In this document: in pieces, positions 52,401 through 59,807 of the stretch
Layout: each line of letters begins with the position of its first letter
Position numbering within the stretch: position 1 is the stretch's first letter
Assembly (NCBI GenBank): GCA_041745765.1
Contig: JBGTIH010000180.1
Location: 124,001 to 188,000 of the forward strand
Direction: 5' to 3'
Source: JAHCHG01 sp041745765
GTDB lineage: Bacteria > Acidobacteriota > Blastocatellia > Pyrinomonadales > Pyrinomonadaceae
Length of the DNA stretch: 64,000 bases
Position numbers and translations under genes: made by a program
The notes under the pieces: model-generated
Told to the model about the DNA's origin: nothing
Databases searched by the model: none
What the model saw: the letters and a program-made list of their open reading frames with translations, nothing else

Positions 52401-52873
52401 CGCTGAAACCGCAACAGATTTGCCTGATCGTAGAGTCTTTCGGCTTTGATGCGAAGGCTGTCCGTATCAGTCGCGGGACGCAGGGTTTCAAGATTTATTT
52501 GATAATCTTGTCCGGCAGCAGTTCCGCTCAATTTTCTGACGAATGAAATTTCAAGGCGAAATTCGTCTGCATTTTCAGCTAAAAACGAGATTCTTTCCGG
52601 CTCTTCGCGGCTGTTTGAATTATCTACTTCGTATATTTTTTGATTTCCAGAATCGAAAAGTTTTATTCTGACATCAGCATTTTTTTGCTCAATCACGACA
52701 CGAAAAAAGCTGCCTTTATTCGGTCGTATCAAAAAAATATGTGATTCGTTTTCCGATATTTCGCGCTCAAACGGCACATTCGGCAAAAGTTCTTCGATAT
52801 TTTGCGCTTTTATTGCAAGAACCGAAAATACTAAAACAAATAAAATTATCAGATTTTTTTTCGCTGCAAACAT
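49436..52873 (-). CDS. Secreted TPR-CHAT caspase-like protein
   Basis: Encodes 1145 residues. A signal peptide ends near IKAQ. Residues about 25-135 look like a beta-rich pre-peptidase-type domain. Residues about 140-620 hold many TPR units of about 40 residues (for example ALEYYEKSLAINREIKARNSEAVTLTNIANIALQEGKTQNALKLF). The C-terminal CHAT domain (about 800-1145) carries both caspase-like residues: His in YIHFATHG (about 999) and Cys in VVLSACESALG (about 1049), so it should be active. Residues about 846-875 include repeat-derived peptide. It may be a protease of the periplasm or surface, triggered by TPR contacts. The target is unknown. Confidence 0.92.
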   Translation of the reverse strand: MFAAKKNLIILFVLVFSVLAIKAQNIEELLPNVPFEREISENESHIFLIRPNKGSFFRVVIEQKNADVRIKLFDSGNQKIYEVDNSNSREEPERISFLAENADEFRLEISFVRKLSGTAAGQDYQINLETLRPATDTDSLRIKAERLYDQANLLRFQRDAQSRQNSLPIFQESAELFAEIGDDSGKAFAHYALGQINSLLSNWEESRTNHGKAAAIFRELNLRPQYARTITDQAAIYFFEGDLEKSEQLCLEALKIFEELGDRRGEAEITANLGAIYDNKDESRKALEYYFRALPILQAENDKMQEGSVLSKIGSAYDDLGEPFPALEFYEKALAVRRDLNDERLQAFTLANMSIVLKSLGFYERAIEANEFCYRIFAQIGQKNGVAACLNNLGNLSNDLNDNEKALEYYEKSLAINREIKARNSEAVTLTNIANIALQEGKTQNALKLFTESLQIFREQKNRRYESRNLMKIGETHLKIGEIQKSLECFNQALPIFREIEDRSWESATLFLIGEAHRKNKDFQTAKTFILNGLEIKRELQESSDETQSLLALAKIERDLNNLGEAQKRIEEAIGILENIRSNISHQTRRTSYFSAKQEFYEFHINLLVERHTKEPKKGFDALAFEASERARARNLLESLGESRFDIRAGVSDEILKKEKILRQTINAKDSQRLNALSAKQKEKAAEFEKELNKLLREYSDIQGKIRAESPRFAALTQPEILSLGRVQTEVLDEESVLLEYSLGEERSFLFVADKSSLEIIELPTRAEIEQTARQFVENIKAYSGENLRETPQQRQQRLKNADANWKRERETLSRILLGAVGEKLENKRLLIVASGVLQYIPFAALQVPSSKLQAPGEENQANKSQRPNTEDRFLIETNEIVSLPSASVLAVLRSNRRNAGNLPTSMAILADPVFTTDDVRLKTAARQKTEKPLDSTVSTISLPRSLRSGFSRLRFSRREAEEIAKLVPDNKKFIALDFSANLSAINENNFKTARYIHFATHGIINSDLPEISGIVLSLVDENGRIQDGFLRLHDIYNLSLTADLVVLSACESALGKEIRGEGIIGLTRGFMYAGAPSVAASLWKVDDRATSDLMQKFYQKMLRENLSPAESLRAAQISMIKDENFNHPFFWAAFNLQGDWQMRK
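50256..50338. repeat. 7-bp tandem repeats inside the CHAT protein gene
   Basis: Two blocks occur: TTGGAGC units (50305-50338, four copies with drift) and GGTCTTT-type units (50256-50290, about four degenerate copies). On the coding strand they give the peptide VPSSKLQAPGEENQANKSQRP at the edge of the CHAT domain. Confidence 0.8.
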
Positions 52874-53063
52874 TTTATTTTCTCCTTAAATTTGCCTTTA
52901 AGTTGTTTTATTAAAAACAATTTGTGAGAATTTTAAATATAAAAGATTTAATTGACTTGACACTCAAGCAATCAAAAATTTGCGTGAACAGCTTTGATTT
53001 TCGCAATTTTCCGGTAATTATATTATCATCAAACTATCAATTTTCAGCTAAAAATTTTAGTTT

Positions 53064-53600
53064 ATGCCCGAAACCATTGAACAATATAATTCACAAACCG
53101 AAATCAAAAGTGTTAAAAAACAAGCTTTTAAGGCTTGGTTATTAGGTTTTGCGGCAGTTCTTTTTTGGGCTTTTTTGATTTTGCTGGCACCGCTCGCCGA
53201 AAGTTTCGGCTGGATAAATGTTTCAGGCGCGATTTACAAGTTCTTCAGCTTTTTATGTCATCAGCAGCCGGAGCGTTCATTTCACGTTTTAGAACATCTT
53301 TTTGCCGTCTGTTCGCGCTGTTTCGGCGTTTATTTCGGTTTGGTTTTCGGTTTTATAATTTATTCTTTTATCAGAAACATCGAAGAAATCGAACCGTTTT
53401 CGCGCATCTGGCTGTTTTTGTCGCTTGTGCCGATTGGGATTGATTGGACGCTCGGAATGCTTGGAATCTGGGAAAACACGCATCTTTCGCGTTTTCTGAC
53501 GGGTTTGATTCTCGGCGCGGCGTGCGCTGTTTTTATCATTCCCGCATTGGTCGAACTCGCCCAGATTTCGGCGAACAAGCGCAAAAGGAACTCGCCTTGA
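53064..53600 (+). CDS. DUF2085 membrane protein
   Basis: Encodes 178 residues with about four membrane helices. The hallmark stretch FFSFLCHQQPERSFHVLEHLFAVCSRCFGVYFGLVFG (Cys-His pair, then Cys-x-x-Cys) is conserved in the DUF2085 family of unknown function and could bind a metal. It begins divergently from the CHAT gene over a 190-base gap. The protein has a charged tail. Role unknown. Confidence 0.85.
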   Translation: MPETIEQYNSQTEIKSVKKQAFKAWLLGFAAVLFWAFLILLAPLAESFGWINVSGAIYKFFSFLCHQQPERSFHVLEHLFAVCSRCFGVYFGLVFGFIIYSFIRNIEEIEPFSRIWLFLSLVPIGIDWTLGMLGIWENTHLSRFLTGLILGAACAVFIIPALVELAQISANKRKRNSP

Positions 53601-53709
53601 GTTATTCGGCTTGCGGAAAACATTTATGGGAACTTGTTTTATTGACTAATTTGCAAAATAGGAGCAAAATTAAAAGTGCATCCTAACAAGACAAAACAAA
53701 ATCTAAATT

Positions 53710-53991
53710 ATGAGTTTTGATAAAGACAGCGCGGTTGAAAGAGCAAAGGAAGATTTGGCAAAACGGTTGGACGTTTCGGAAAATGAGATCGAAACAAAAT
53801 CCGTCAGCGAACAGGAATTTCCCGATATGTCGCTCGGCGCACCGGCGAATGATGAAATGTCGGCGCAGATGATTTCGAGCGGTTGGCGCATAGACTTAGG
53901 CGCGAACGGCAAAGATTACGAATATCGCGCGGACAAATATCAACTGCGGCTGGTTGGTTTTAATGGAAAAAATCACGTCATCGTGTCGTGA
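53710..53991 (+). CDS. Small conserved-looking protein of unknown function
   Basis: Encodes 93 residues, acidic at the start (SFDKDSAVERAKEDLAKRLDVSENEIETKSVSEQEFPDMSLG) and beta-rich at the end (GWRIDLGANGKDYEYRADKYQLRLVGFNGKNHVIVS). The N-terminal helix pattern AVERAKEDLAKRLDVSENEIE resembles small domains found in proteins regulated by proteolysis or in prodomains, and a subtilase gene begins 57 bases later. A chaperone or inhibitor role for that protease is only a guess. Confidence 0.6.
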   Translation: MSFDKDSAVERAKEDLAKRLDVSENEIETKSVSEQEFPDMSLGAPANDEMSAQMISSGWRIDLGANGKDYEYRADKYQLRLVGFNGKNHVIVS

Positions 53992-54048
53992 TCATAAGAC
54001 AGAAGTTTTCCGACAGAAACTTCTGCAAAATTTTTGGAGTTTTAAAAA

Positions 54049-55479
54049 ATGAATCGTAACAATATTTGGGTACATCTCGGAATCGCTCTTGTAATTATCG
54101 GAATCGCGGCAACGCTCGGACAGGTCAGAAATTGGCAGTCAACGAATTCTGATATTTCGAGAACGGAAAGAAAAGCCAAATCGGTTTCTAAACCGATTGC
54201 GGTCAAGCGTTCCGCCATCGAAGCCGAACCGGAAGTTTTGGTTAAGTTTCGTCCGGGCGTAACACGCGCGGAAATCAGAAAAATTGCCGCGAAAAACAAC
54301 GACCGCATCGAAGATAAAATCGAAATCGTCAAAGGTCTTGTTTCAATTGATGATCTCGATAATATGGACGCGGAAACAGTTGCCGAACAATATCGCAAAA
54401 TGACTGATTTTGTCGAATATGCCGAACCTAATTTCAAGATAGAACTTGATGTTCCGGGTTTTAATCGTTCAGCCGATGATTTAATTTCTCGTGTGAAGGA
54501 TAAAAATCTGCCGAATGATCCGATGTTTGAAGAACAATGGGCTTTGAATAACAACGGACAAAACGGCGGCAAGGAAAACGCGCACGTTTCCGCACTCAAA
54601 GCGTGGCTGAAAACGCAGGGCAGCGAAGATGTCGTCATCGCCGTTTTAGACAGCGGTGTTGATTATACGCATCAGGATTTAATTACAAATATGTGGATTC
54701 GTCCCGATCATATTCCGCAATATACGGACGAACAGCTCGGCACTTTCAATGATAAATACGGCTTTAACGCCACCGATAAGCTGAAAGACCCGATGGATGA
54801 CAATGGACACGGAACGCATTGCGCCGGAATTATCGGCGCGGAAGGCAATAACGGTTTGGGAATTTCGGGTGTAAACTGGAAAGTCGAAATTATGCCGCTC
54901 AAATTTATCGGTCGCGGCGGTTTCGGCACGACCAAAGACGCAATCGAAGCGATCAATTATGCGGTTGACCGCAAACGTGCCGGCGTAAATGTCCGCGTAA
55001 TCAATGCCAGCTGGGGTTCGACGATGTATTCCAAAGCGCTCGAAGACGCGATTCGCGCCGCCGGTGAAGAAGGCATCCTGTTTGTCGCCGCCGCCGGAAA
55101 CAACAGCACGAATAACGACAGCCGTCCGCATTATCCTTCAAATTACCAACTTCCGAATGTCATCAGCGTCGCCGCGCTCGACCGCAATGACGAAATGGCT
55201 TCGTTTTCAAACTTCGGTGTGAAAACGGTTCACATCGCCGCGCCGGGCAAAGATATTTTAAGCACCTGGCTCAATGACGGTTATCGTGAAGCGTCGGGAA
55301 CTTCGATGGCAACGCCGTATGTTGCCGGAGTTGCTGCTTTGATTCTGGCGAGCGAACCGGATTTAACGGTCGAACAACTTCGTGAGCGTGTTCTGCAATC
55401 AGTTGACAAACTCCATGTTCTAGACGGAAAAATCGAAAACGGCGGACGCATCAATGCGGCGAAGGCTCTGGGAAACTAG
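54049..55479 (+). CDS. Subtilisin-like serine protease (S8)
   Basis: Encodes 476 residues. An N-terminal signal or anchor helix (WVHLGIALVIIGIAATLGQV) is followed by a propeptide-like domain (about 60-145, VLVKFRPGVTRAEIRKIAAKNNDRIEDKIEIVKGLVSI). The catalytic triad is complete: Asp in VIAVLDSGVDYTHQDL, His in DDNGHGTHCAGI and Ser in SGTSMATPYVAGVAALI. The oxyanion Asn is in AAAGNNS. It is probably exported and matured by prodomain removal. The gene ends 94 bases before a terminator. Confidence 0.95.
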   Translation: MNRNNIWVHLGIALVIIGIAATLGQVRNWQSTNSDISRTERKAKSVSKPIAVKRSAIEAEPEVLVKFRPGVTRAEIRKIAAKNNDRIEDKIEIVKGLVSIDDLDNMDAETVAEQYRKMTDFVEYAEPNFKIELDVPGFNRSADDLISRVKDKNLPNDPMFEEQWALNNNGQNGGKENAHVSALKAWLKTQGSEDVVIAVLDSGVDYTHQDLITNMWIRPDHIPQYTDEQLGTFNDKYGFNATDKLKDPMDDNGHGTHCAGIIGAEGNNGLGISGVNWKVEIMPLKFIGRGGFGTTKDAIEAINYAVDRKRAGVNVRVINASWGSTMYSKALEDAIRAAGEEGILFVAAAGNNSTNNDSRPHYPSNYQLPNVISVAALDRNDEMASFSNFGVKTVHIAAPGKDILSTWLNDGYREASGTSMATPYVAGVAALILASEPDLTVEQLRERVLQSVDKLHVLDGKIENGGRINAAKALGN

Positions 55480-55572
55480 AATTTTCGACAATATGCGTTA
55501 GAATGTTTAACCATTTGGAACATAACTTACTAAAATAGTTTGATTTATAATTTTACAATCAACTAAAAATCT

Positions 55573-55606
55573 AAAAAAAGCCTTGTTTTTACAGGGCTTT
55601 TTTGTT
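55573..55606. terminator. Terminator after the subtilase gene
   Basis: AAAAAAGCCTTG pairs with the later CAGGGCTTTTTT around a short loop, then a T-rich run. Confidence 0.85.
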
Positions 55607-55630
55607 TTTATAAGTTCTCTTAGAAAAGAA

Positions 55631-55646
55631 TGGCACACACTTTGCA
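55631..55646 (+). promoter_or_regulatory. Sigma-54 (-24/-12) promoter before the Arg/Asp/Asn-rich protein
   Basis: TGGCACACACTTTGCA matches TGGCAC-N5-TTGCA with correct spacing. It lies about 97 bases before the start codon. In the leader, GACGATGG (55667) pairs with CCATCGTC (55706). Confidence 0.88.
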
Positions 55647-55742
55647 GAGTAAAGTTTTGTCAACAAGACGATGGTTTTTAATAAGTTAAAGAAAGAATTT
55701 GTCAGCCATCGTCAAAGAATTTGAATTTTTAGGAGAATTAAA

Positions 55743-56348
55743 ATGAATCGTTACAAACAATTACTCGCAGTTTTCGCTTTTTCGCTGATGTTCTTAGCTT
55801 TGCCTTCTATTGCCTCAGCGCAGTGGCGCGATAACGACAATAATCGCAACAATCGGGATAACCGCGATAACCGCAACTATCGGGATGACCGCAATGACCG
55901 TGATGACCGTGATGACCGCGATAACCGAGGATCTCGAAATACCCGCAATTTAAATGGAACAATTAAAAGTCTGAAGAATTTGAGTAATCAATTCGAGCGT
56001 CAAGTTGATCGTGAATTCGACCGTGATCGAAATCGCCGCGGAAATCAGCTTAAAAGACTGGCTGAAAGATTTAAAGATGCTGCCGATGATCTTGACCGAT
56101 CATATAAAAACCAGCGCGATTACGACCGAAGCAGAACTCAGGCACGCCGCGTTCTGAATTTAGGTTCACAAATTGATCGTGAGCTTTCGAGCGCACGTGT
56201 CAGCAGAAATGTTCAAAACAGTTGGAACACAATCAACCGAAATTTGCAGACTTTAGCCAGAGCATATAATTCGGGCTACAATAATCGCGATAATGACGAT
56301 TACGGAAACAGCGGCAACAATCGCAGAAATTTCCCGTTCCCGTTTTAA
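55743..56348 (+). CDS. Secreted Arg/Asp/Asn-rich repeat protein, sigma-54 controlled
   Basis: Encodes 201 residues; AGGAG lies 7 bases before the ATG. A signal peptide ends at SIASAQ. Residues about 28-75 are a run of Arg, Asp and Asn in alternating charge (RDNRDNRNYRDDRNDRDDRD), from the repeated nucleotide phrase CGATAACCGCGA. The rest is helical, charged and regularly spaced, like a coiled coil (IKSLKNLSNQFERQVDREFDRDRNRRGNQLKRLAERFKDAADDL). It shares an upstream sigma-54 promoter with the FecR operon and the Gly-rich protein at 9693. A possible role is in the cell envelope or a sheath. Confidence 0.8.
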   Translation: MNRYKQLLAVFAFSLMFLALPSIASAQWRDNDNNRNNRDNRDNRNYRDDRNDRDDRDDRDNRGSRNTRNLNGTIKSLKNLSNQFERQVDREFDRDRNRRGNQLKRLAERFKDAADDLDRSYKNQRDYDRSRTQARRVLNLGSQIDRELSSARVSRNVQNSWNTINRNLQTLARAYNSGYNNRDNDDYGNSGNNRRNFPFPF

Positions 56349-56424
56349 TGAATTTACAAAATTAAGCGCGGCTTTAATTTCCAGCCTTTTCGACAACCAA
56401 ACGGACGAGTCGCGCTTTTTCAAG

Positions 56425-56458
56425 AAAAAAGCCTGAGTGTTCAAACTCGGGCTTTTTT
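56425..56458 (+). terminator. Terminator after the Arg/Asp/Asn-rich gene
   Basis: AAAAAAGCCTGAGT pairs with the later ACTCGGGCTTTTTT around a 5-base loop, then GC and more T. Confidence 0.82.
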
Positions 56459-56493
56459 GCTTTTTATATGGTGTTCATTGTATTTTTCAATCT

Positions 56494-57336
56494 ATGACAG
56501 GAACACTTTTTTTAGTCGCTACACCGATCGGAAATTTACAGGATATTTCATTTCGCGCCGTCGAAACGCTCCGCACAGTTGACATTATTGCCTGCGAAGA
56601 TACGCGCCACACCGGAAAACTTCTCAAACATCTCGGCATTAAACAAAAACTCATCAGCTATCATGAATATAACGAAGACGAACGTGCCGAAGAACTCGCC
56701 GGACTGCTTGAACAAGGAAAATCAATCGCCGTCGTTTCGGATGCCGGAACGCCCGGAATTGCCGATCCGAGTTTTCGCATCGTTCAAAAAGCCAATGAAA
56801 TCGGCGCACACGTCGTTCCGATTCCCGGCGCAGTTGCTTTTATCAATGCTTTGATTGTTTCGGGCTTGCCGACCGATTCCATTTTTTTCGGCGGGTTTTT
56901 GCCTTCAAAAAAAAGCATACGGCGAAAGCGTCTGGAAGAGGTTAAAGGAATTCCCGCGACTCTTGTCTTTTACGAAACGCCGCACCGGATTGCTAACTCT
57001 CTGATTGATTGTCTGGAAGTTTTGGGCGATAGAAAAGCATCCGTTGTGCGCGAACTTACCAAAATGCACGAGGAAATCAGCCGGGGAAATTTGCAGGATT
57101 TAGCAGAAAAATTTGGTCAAGACAAACCCAAAGGCGAGATTGTTGTAATTATCAACCGGCAGGAAATTTCAGATTCTGAAATTTTAAAAGAAACCTCAAT
57201 TTTCGAGCGCATCGAAGAACTGATGAATGAAGGAATTGACCACAAAAATGCACTTAAAAAAGCGGCGAAAGAATTCGGTTTAACTAAATCACAAGCCTAT
57301 CGAATAATTCAGACAGAAAAAGACAAACTAAAGTAA
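56494..57336 (+). CDS. rsmI: 16S rRNA (cytidine-1402-2'-O)-methyltransferase RsmI
   Basis: Encodes 280 residues from ATG 56494, where MTGTLFLVATPIGNLQDISFRAVETL is the canonical start; an upstream start at 56437 lies inside the terminator. Family motifs are clear: IACEDTRHTGKLLKHLGI, SYHEYNEDER, VVSDAGTPGIADPSF and VPIPGAVAFINALIVSGLPTDSIFFGGFLP, all typical of the TIM-fold-like tetrapyrrole methylase superfamily branch. It methylates the ribose of C1402 in 16S rRNA using S-adenosylmethionine. The C-terminal part has an HTH-like tail (KNALKKAAKEFGLTKSQAYRIIQ). Confidence 0.95.
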   Translation: MTGTLFLVATPIGNLQDISFRAVETLRTVDIIACEDTRHTGKLLKHLGIKQKLISYHEYNEDERAEELAGLLEQGKSIAVVSDAGTPGIADPSFRIVQKANEIGAHVVPIPGAVAFINALIVSGLPTDSIFFGGFLPSKKSIRRKRLEEVKGIPATLVFYETPHRIANSLIDCLEVLGDRKASVVRELTKMHEEISRGNLQDLAEKFGQDKPKGEIVVIINRQEISDSEILKETSIFERIEELMNEGIDHKNALKKAAKEFGLTKSQAYRIIQTEKDKLK

Positions 57337-57521
57337 ATATAACTACTTAAAGTAAATATCCGTCAAATTTAGCAACCTTTGAGAGAGTAAAATCATCTTT
57401 TAAACTGTTACACTCAATTGAAGTCTAACAAGTCTGACAGATAATGAAGTTCAATATTTGTTAGGCTTTTTTATATTGATCAAGCAATATTTTTTTTGAA
57501 CAAGGAGTAGTTTTATTTATT

Positions 57522-58190
57522 ATGAAAAAAGTAATTTTATCATTTTGTATTTTAATGCTTTCAAGCATTTTGGCATTTGCACAAGTTTCGGATGACTACA
57601 AAAAAGCGGAATTTTCCGTCGGTTATTCAAATAATCAGATTGATACGGGAATTTCTGACGGTGACAACGATTTACGCGATATATTTAATGATCGTGAAAG
57701 TTTTAACGGTTTTGAAGTTTCGGCAGTCGGCAACGTCAGCCGTTATGTCGGTATAAAAGGCGATATTTCAGGACATTACAAGAGTTATAACTTTAATGTG
57801 CGCCGTCCGGGTTTGCCGTCAGTTACCGATGAATTTAATGTTGACGCATCGCTCTACAATTTTTTAGCCGGCGTTCAGGTTAAAGACAATGCTGTTGACG
57901 GTTCGCGTCTGCGTCCGTTCGCGCACGGTCTTGCCGGAGTTGCGCGGGCAAAAGCAAAAGTTGACAGTTCGTTTTTTAACAGTCCGTTTTGCCAGCAGCC
58001 CGGCGTTAATTGCCAGCAGGATTTCAGATCTGCCGAAACTGGTTTTGCAGCAGTCATCGGCGGCGGTTTAGACATTAAAGCCAACAATCGAATCAGCATT
58101 CGTGCCATTCAGGTTGATTATAATCCGATCAGAATTAACAGCAATACATCGCACAATTTCCGCTTTGGTGTCGGACTTGTGTTTCACTAA
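57522..58190 (+). CDS. Outer-membrane beta-barrel protein
   Basis: Encodes 222 residues. A signal peptide ends at SILAFAQ. The mature part shows alternating strands (FSVGYSNNQID, GFEVSAVGNVSRYVGIKGDISGHYKSY, FGVGLVFH at the end), which suits a small eight-stranded barrel of the OmpA/OmpW-like type. Two cysteines near residues 150-160 lie in one loop. The ATG follows an AAGGAG at a longer than usual distance. Ligand or role unknown. Confidence 0.82.
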   Translation: MKKVILSFCILMLSSILAFAQVSDDYKKAEFSVGYSNNQIDTGISDGDNDLRDIFNDRESFNGFEVSAVGNVSRYVGIKGDISGHYKSYNFNVRRPGLPSVTDEFNVDASLYNFLAGVQVKDNAVDGSRLRPFAHGLAGVARAKAKVDSSFFNSPFCQQPGVNCQQDFRSAETGFAAVIGGGLDIKANNRISIRAIQVDYNPIRINSNTSHNFRFGVGLVFH

Positions 58191-58209
58191 AAACAATTAA
58201 AATCTAAAT

Positions 58210-58242
58210 AAAAAAAGGAGTGTGAAAACGCTCCTTTTTTTT
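58210..58242. terminator. Terminator after the beta-barrel gene
   Basis: AAAAAAAGGAG pairs with CTCCTTTTTTT around a loop of TGTGAAAACG, with T on the tail. Confidence 0.82.
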
Positions 58243-58562
58243 ATTTTAAAGTTTTGAAATTTATTCATCTGTGTTTGTAATCATACAGTATTTTATAAAC
58301 TACAAAATCTGCAAACAGATGACCGTAGAAGCCACAGATAAAAGTGTTGCTCTCACGCTGTTTTTCCGCCTTCGGAATGTTTAGGCTTGAGTCCGTTGAT
58401 TTCCAAGTTCGGCAATAAAAAATTGAACTTATTTTGCAAAGAGTTTTTTTTCGCTTTTATCATAAAAAACTTTAGAATTTACCGCAATAAGCCTCGGATT
58501 TACCGTTCAATGTCTGTGGTTTTTACACGAATCTATTTATAAAAAAGGAGTCTTTATTTATT

Positions 58563-59729
58563 ATGTTAGAAAAATCCCGTTTATACTTTTCCGCAATGAT
58601 TGCCGCGCTGGTTTTGGTTTCGCTTTTGGTTACGACAAACGTCAAAGCCTGCGAAGAACCGCCGCAAACTTTGCTTTCGCTTTATATGAACAGCGATCTG
58701 ATAATTTTGGCTAAATATGCCGGAAACGGAGAAGCCAGAAAAAGGCACGAAGACGAATACGGCTATTCATTGGAAGCGGCGCGAAATCTTTCGATTACCA
58801 AAATTTTCAAAGGTCAGAAAGATTTGGAAACAGCCTCGTTTATGTTTTCCGAATATCATCCGAATCCGAATCAGCCGGTTTCCGATTATGATACAGAAGA
58901 TTATCATCATTACAACGAAGATTATTTTGATGTTTCAAAAATCAAAATCGGTAATGAATATCTGTTTTTCTTGAAAAAGAACAGCGAAACCGGAAATTAT
59001 GATGTTACCGATTATTTTTCGGGGGCAAAAGAAGTTGCCGGAAAACTGGACATTTACGAAAAAAGATTGGAAGAATTGCGCGAAATCGCTGAAATCAAAG
59101 ACAATCAACTCGCCAGATTAACCGAATGGATTGTTAAAAACGTCGAAGACTCCGAATTGCGCGAAGACGGAATCAGAGATTTGTCGGAAAGTTTCTACAC
59201 GATGAAATATCAAGAAGACGAACCGATCTATAAAAATCAAGGTCCTTTCGTTTATAATGAAGGCTGGGGAATTTTCACGGTCGGCGTGGCTAAATCTCTG
59301 ACGCAATCACAGCAAGCAAGAATTTCTTCCGTGCTTTATCCGATGCTTCAAGAAGCGTGGTTTGCCGCCAAACCGCAATATGCGGATTACGGAATTTCCG
59401 TAATTCTCGGTTCGATCAACAAATCAAGGCTCGCCGTTCACGCATACAATATGCTGCAAAGCACCGGCAAAGAAGATTTTGAAAGAAAGAGAATGATTAT
59501 GGAATTCTTAACTGCCGTAGTCGAGGATGAAAATCTTTCTTCGATTTATTATGAATATCTCGATCTGGAATATAAAATTGATGAAGAAAAGGTAAAAACT
59601 ACGCCCGAAGCCAAAAAGCAAGTGAAAACAATGTTGGAAACAAGAAACACTTTGCTCAAGAATTTCGACAAGCGTTTCAAATTTATGTTCGATAGAAATT
59701 TTGTTCCGGTTAAAGCAAAAGAAGCCTGA
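58563..59729 (+). CDS. Secreted protein of unknown function
   Basis: Encodes 388 residues with a signal peptide ending near NVKACEE. Residues about 30-150 start with a cysteine and have LIILAKYAGNG, NLSITKIFKGQKDLETASFMF and KIGNEYLFFLKKN. That order resembles the TIMP/NTR-like pattern in the protein at 33.6-34.4 kb, so the two may be distant relatives. The rest is helical and charged (PTSVEDSELREDGIRDLSES, MNMLQSTGKEDFERKRMIMEFL-like). The 370 bases before it hold no gene and no clear element. Function is unknown. Confidence 0.7.
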   Translation: MLEKSRLYFSAMIAALVLVSLLVTTNVKACEEPPQTLLSLYMNSDLIILAKYAGNGEARKRHEDEYGYSLEAARNLSITKIFKGQKDLETASFMFSEYHPNPNQPVSDYDTEDYHHYNEDYFDVSKIKIGNEYLFFLKKNSETGNYDVTDYFSGAKEVAGKLDIYEKRLEELREIAEIKDNQLARLTEWIVKNVEDSELREDGIRDLSESFYTMKYQEDEPIYKNQGPFVYNEGWGIFTVGVAKSLTQSQQARISSVLYPMLQEAWFAAKPQYADYGISVILGSINKSRLAVHAYNMLQSTGKEDFERKRMIMEFLTAVVEDENLSSIYYEYLDLEYKIDEEKVKTTPEAKKQVKTMLETRNTLLKNFDKRFKFMFDRNFVPVKAKEA

Positions 59730-59754
59730 AAATCGAAACAGGTTCGTGTAAAAT

Positions 59755-59800
59755 AAGAAAAAGCGGAGTTTATCAAAATTGATAAACTCCGCTTTTTCTT
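59755..59800. terminator. Perfect 20-base hairpin between convergent genes
   Basis: AAGAAAAAGCGGAGTTTATC and its exact complement (59781-59800) flank a 6-base loop. It has T-rich ends on both strands and ends both neighbours. Confidence 0.88.
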
Positions 59801-59807
59801 CACAAAA

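Noticed and set aside
58243..58562. Gene or element in the 320-base gap before the secreted protein at 58563
   Set aside because: Only scattered short repeats (CATCTGTGTTTG, CCACAGAT, and TTTACCG twice) were seen. No hairpin with a tail, no open frame and no promoter of note.
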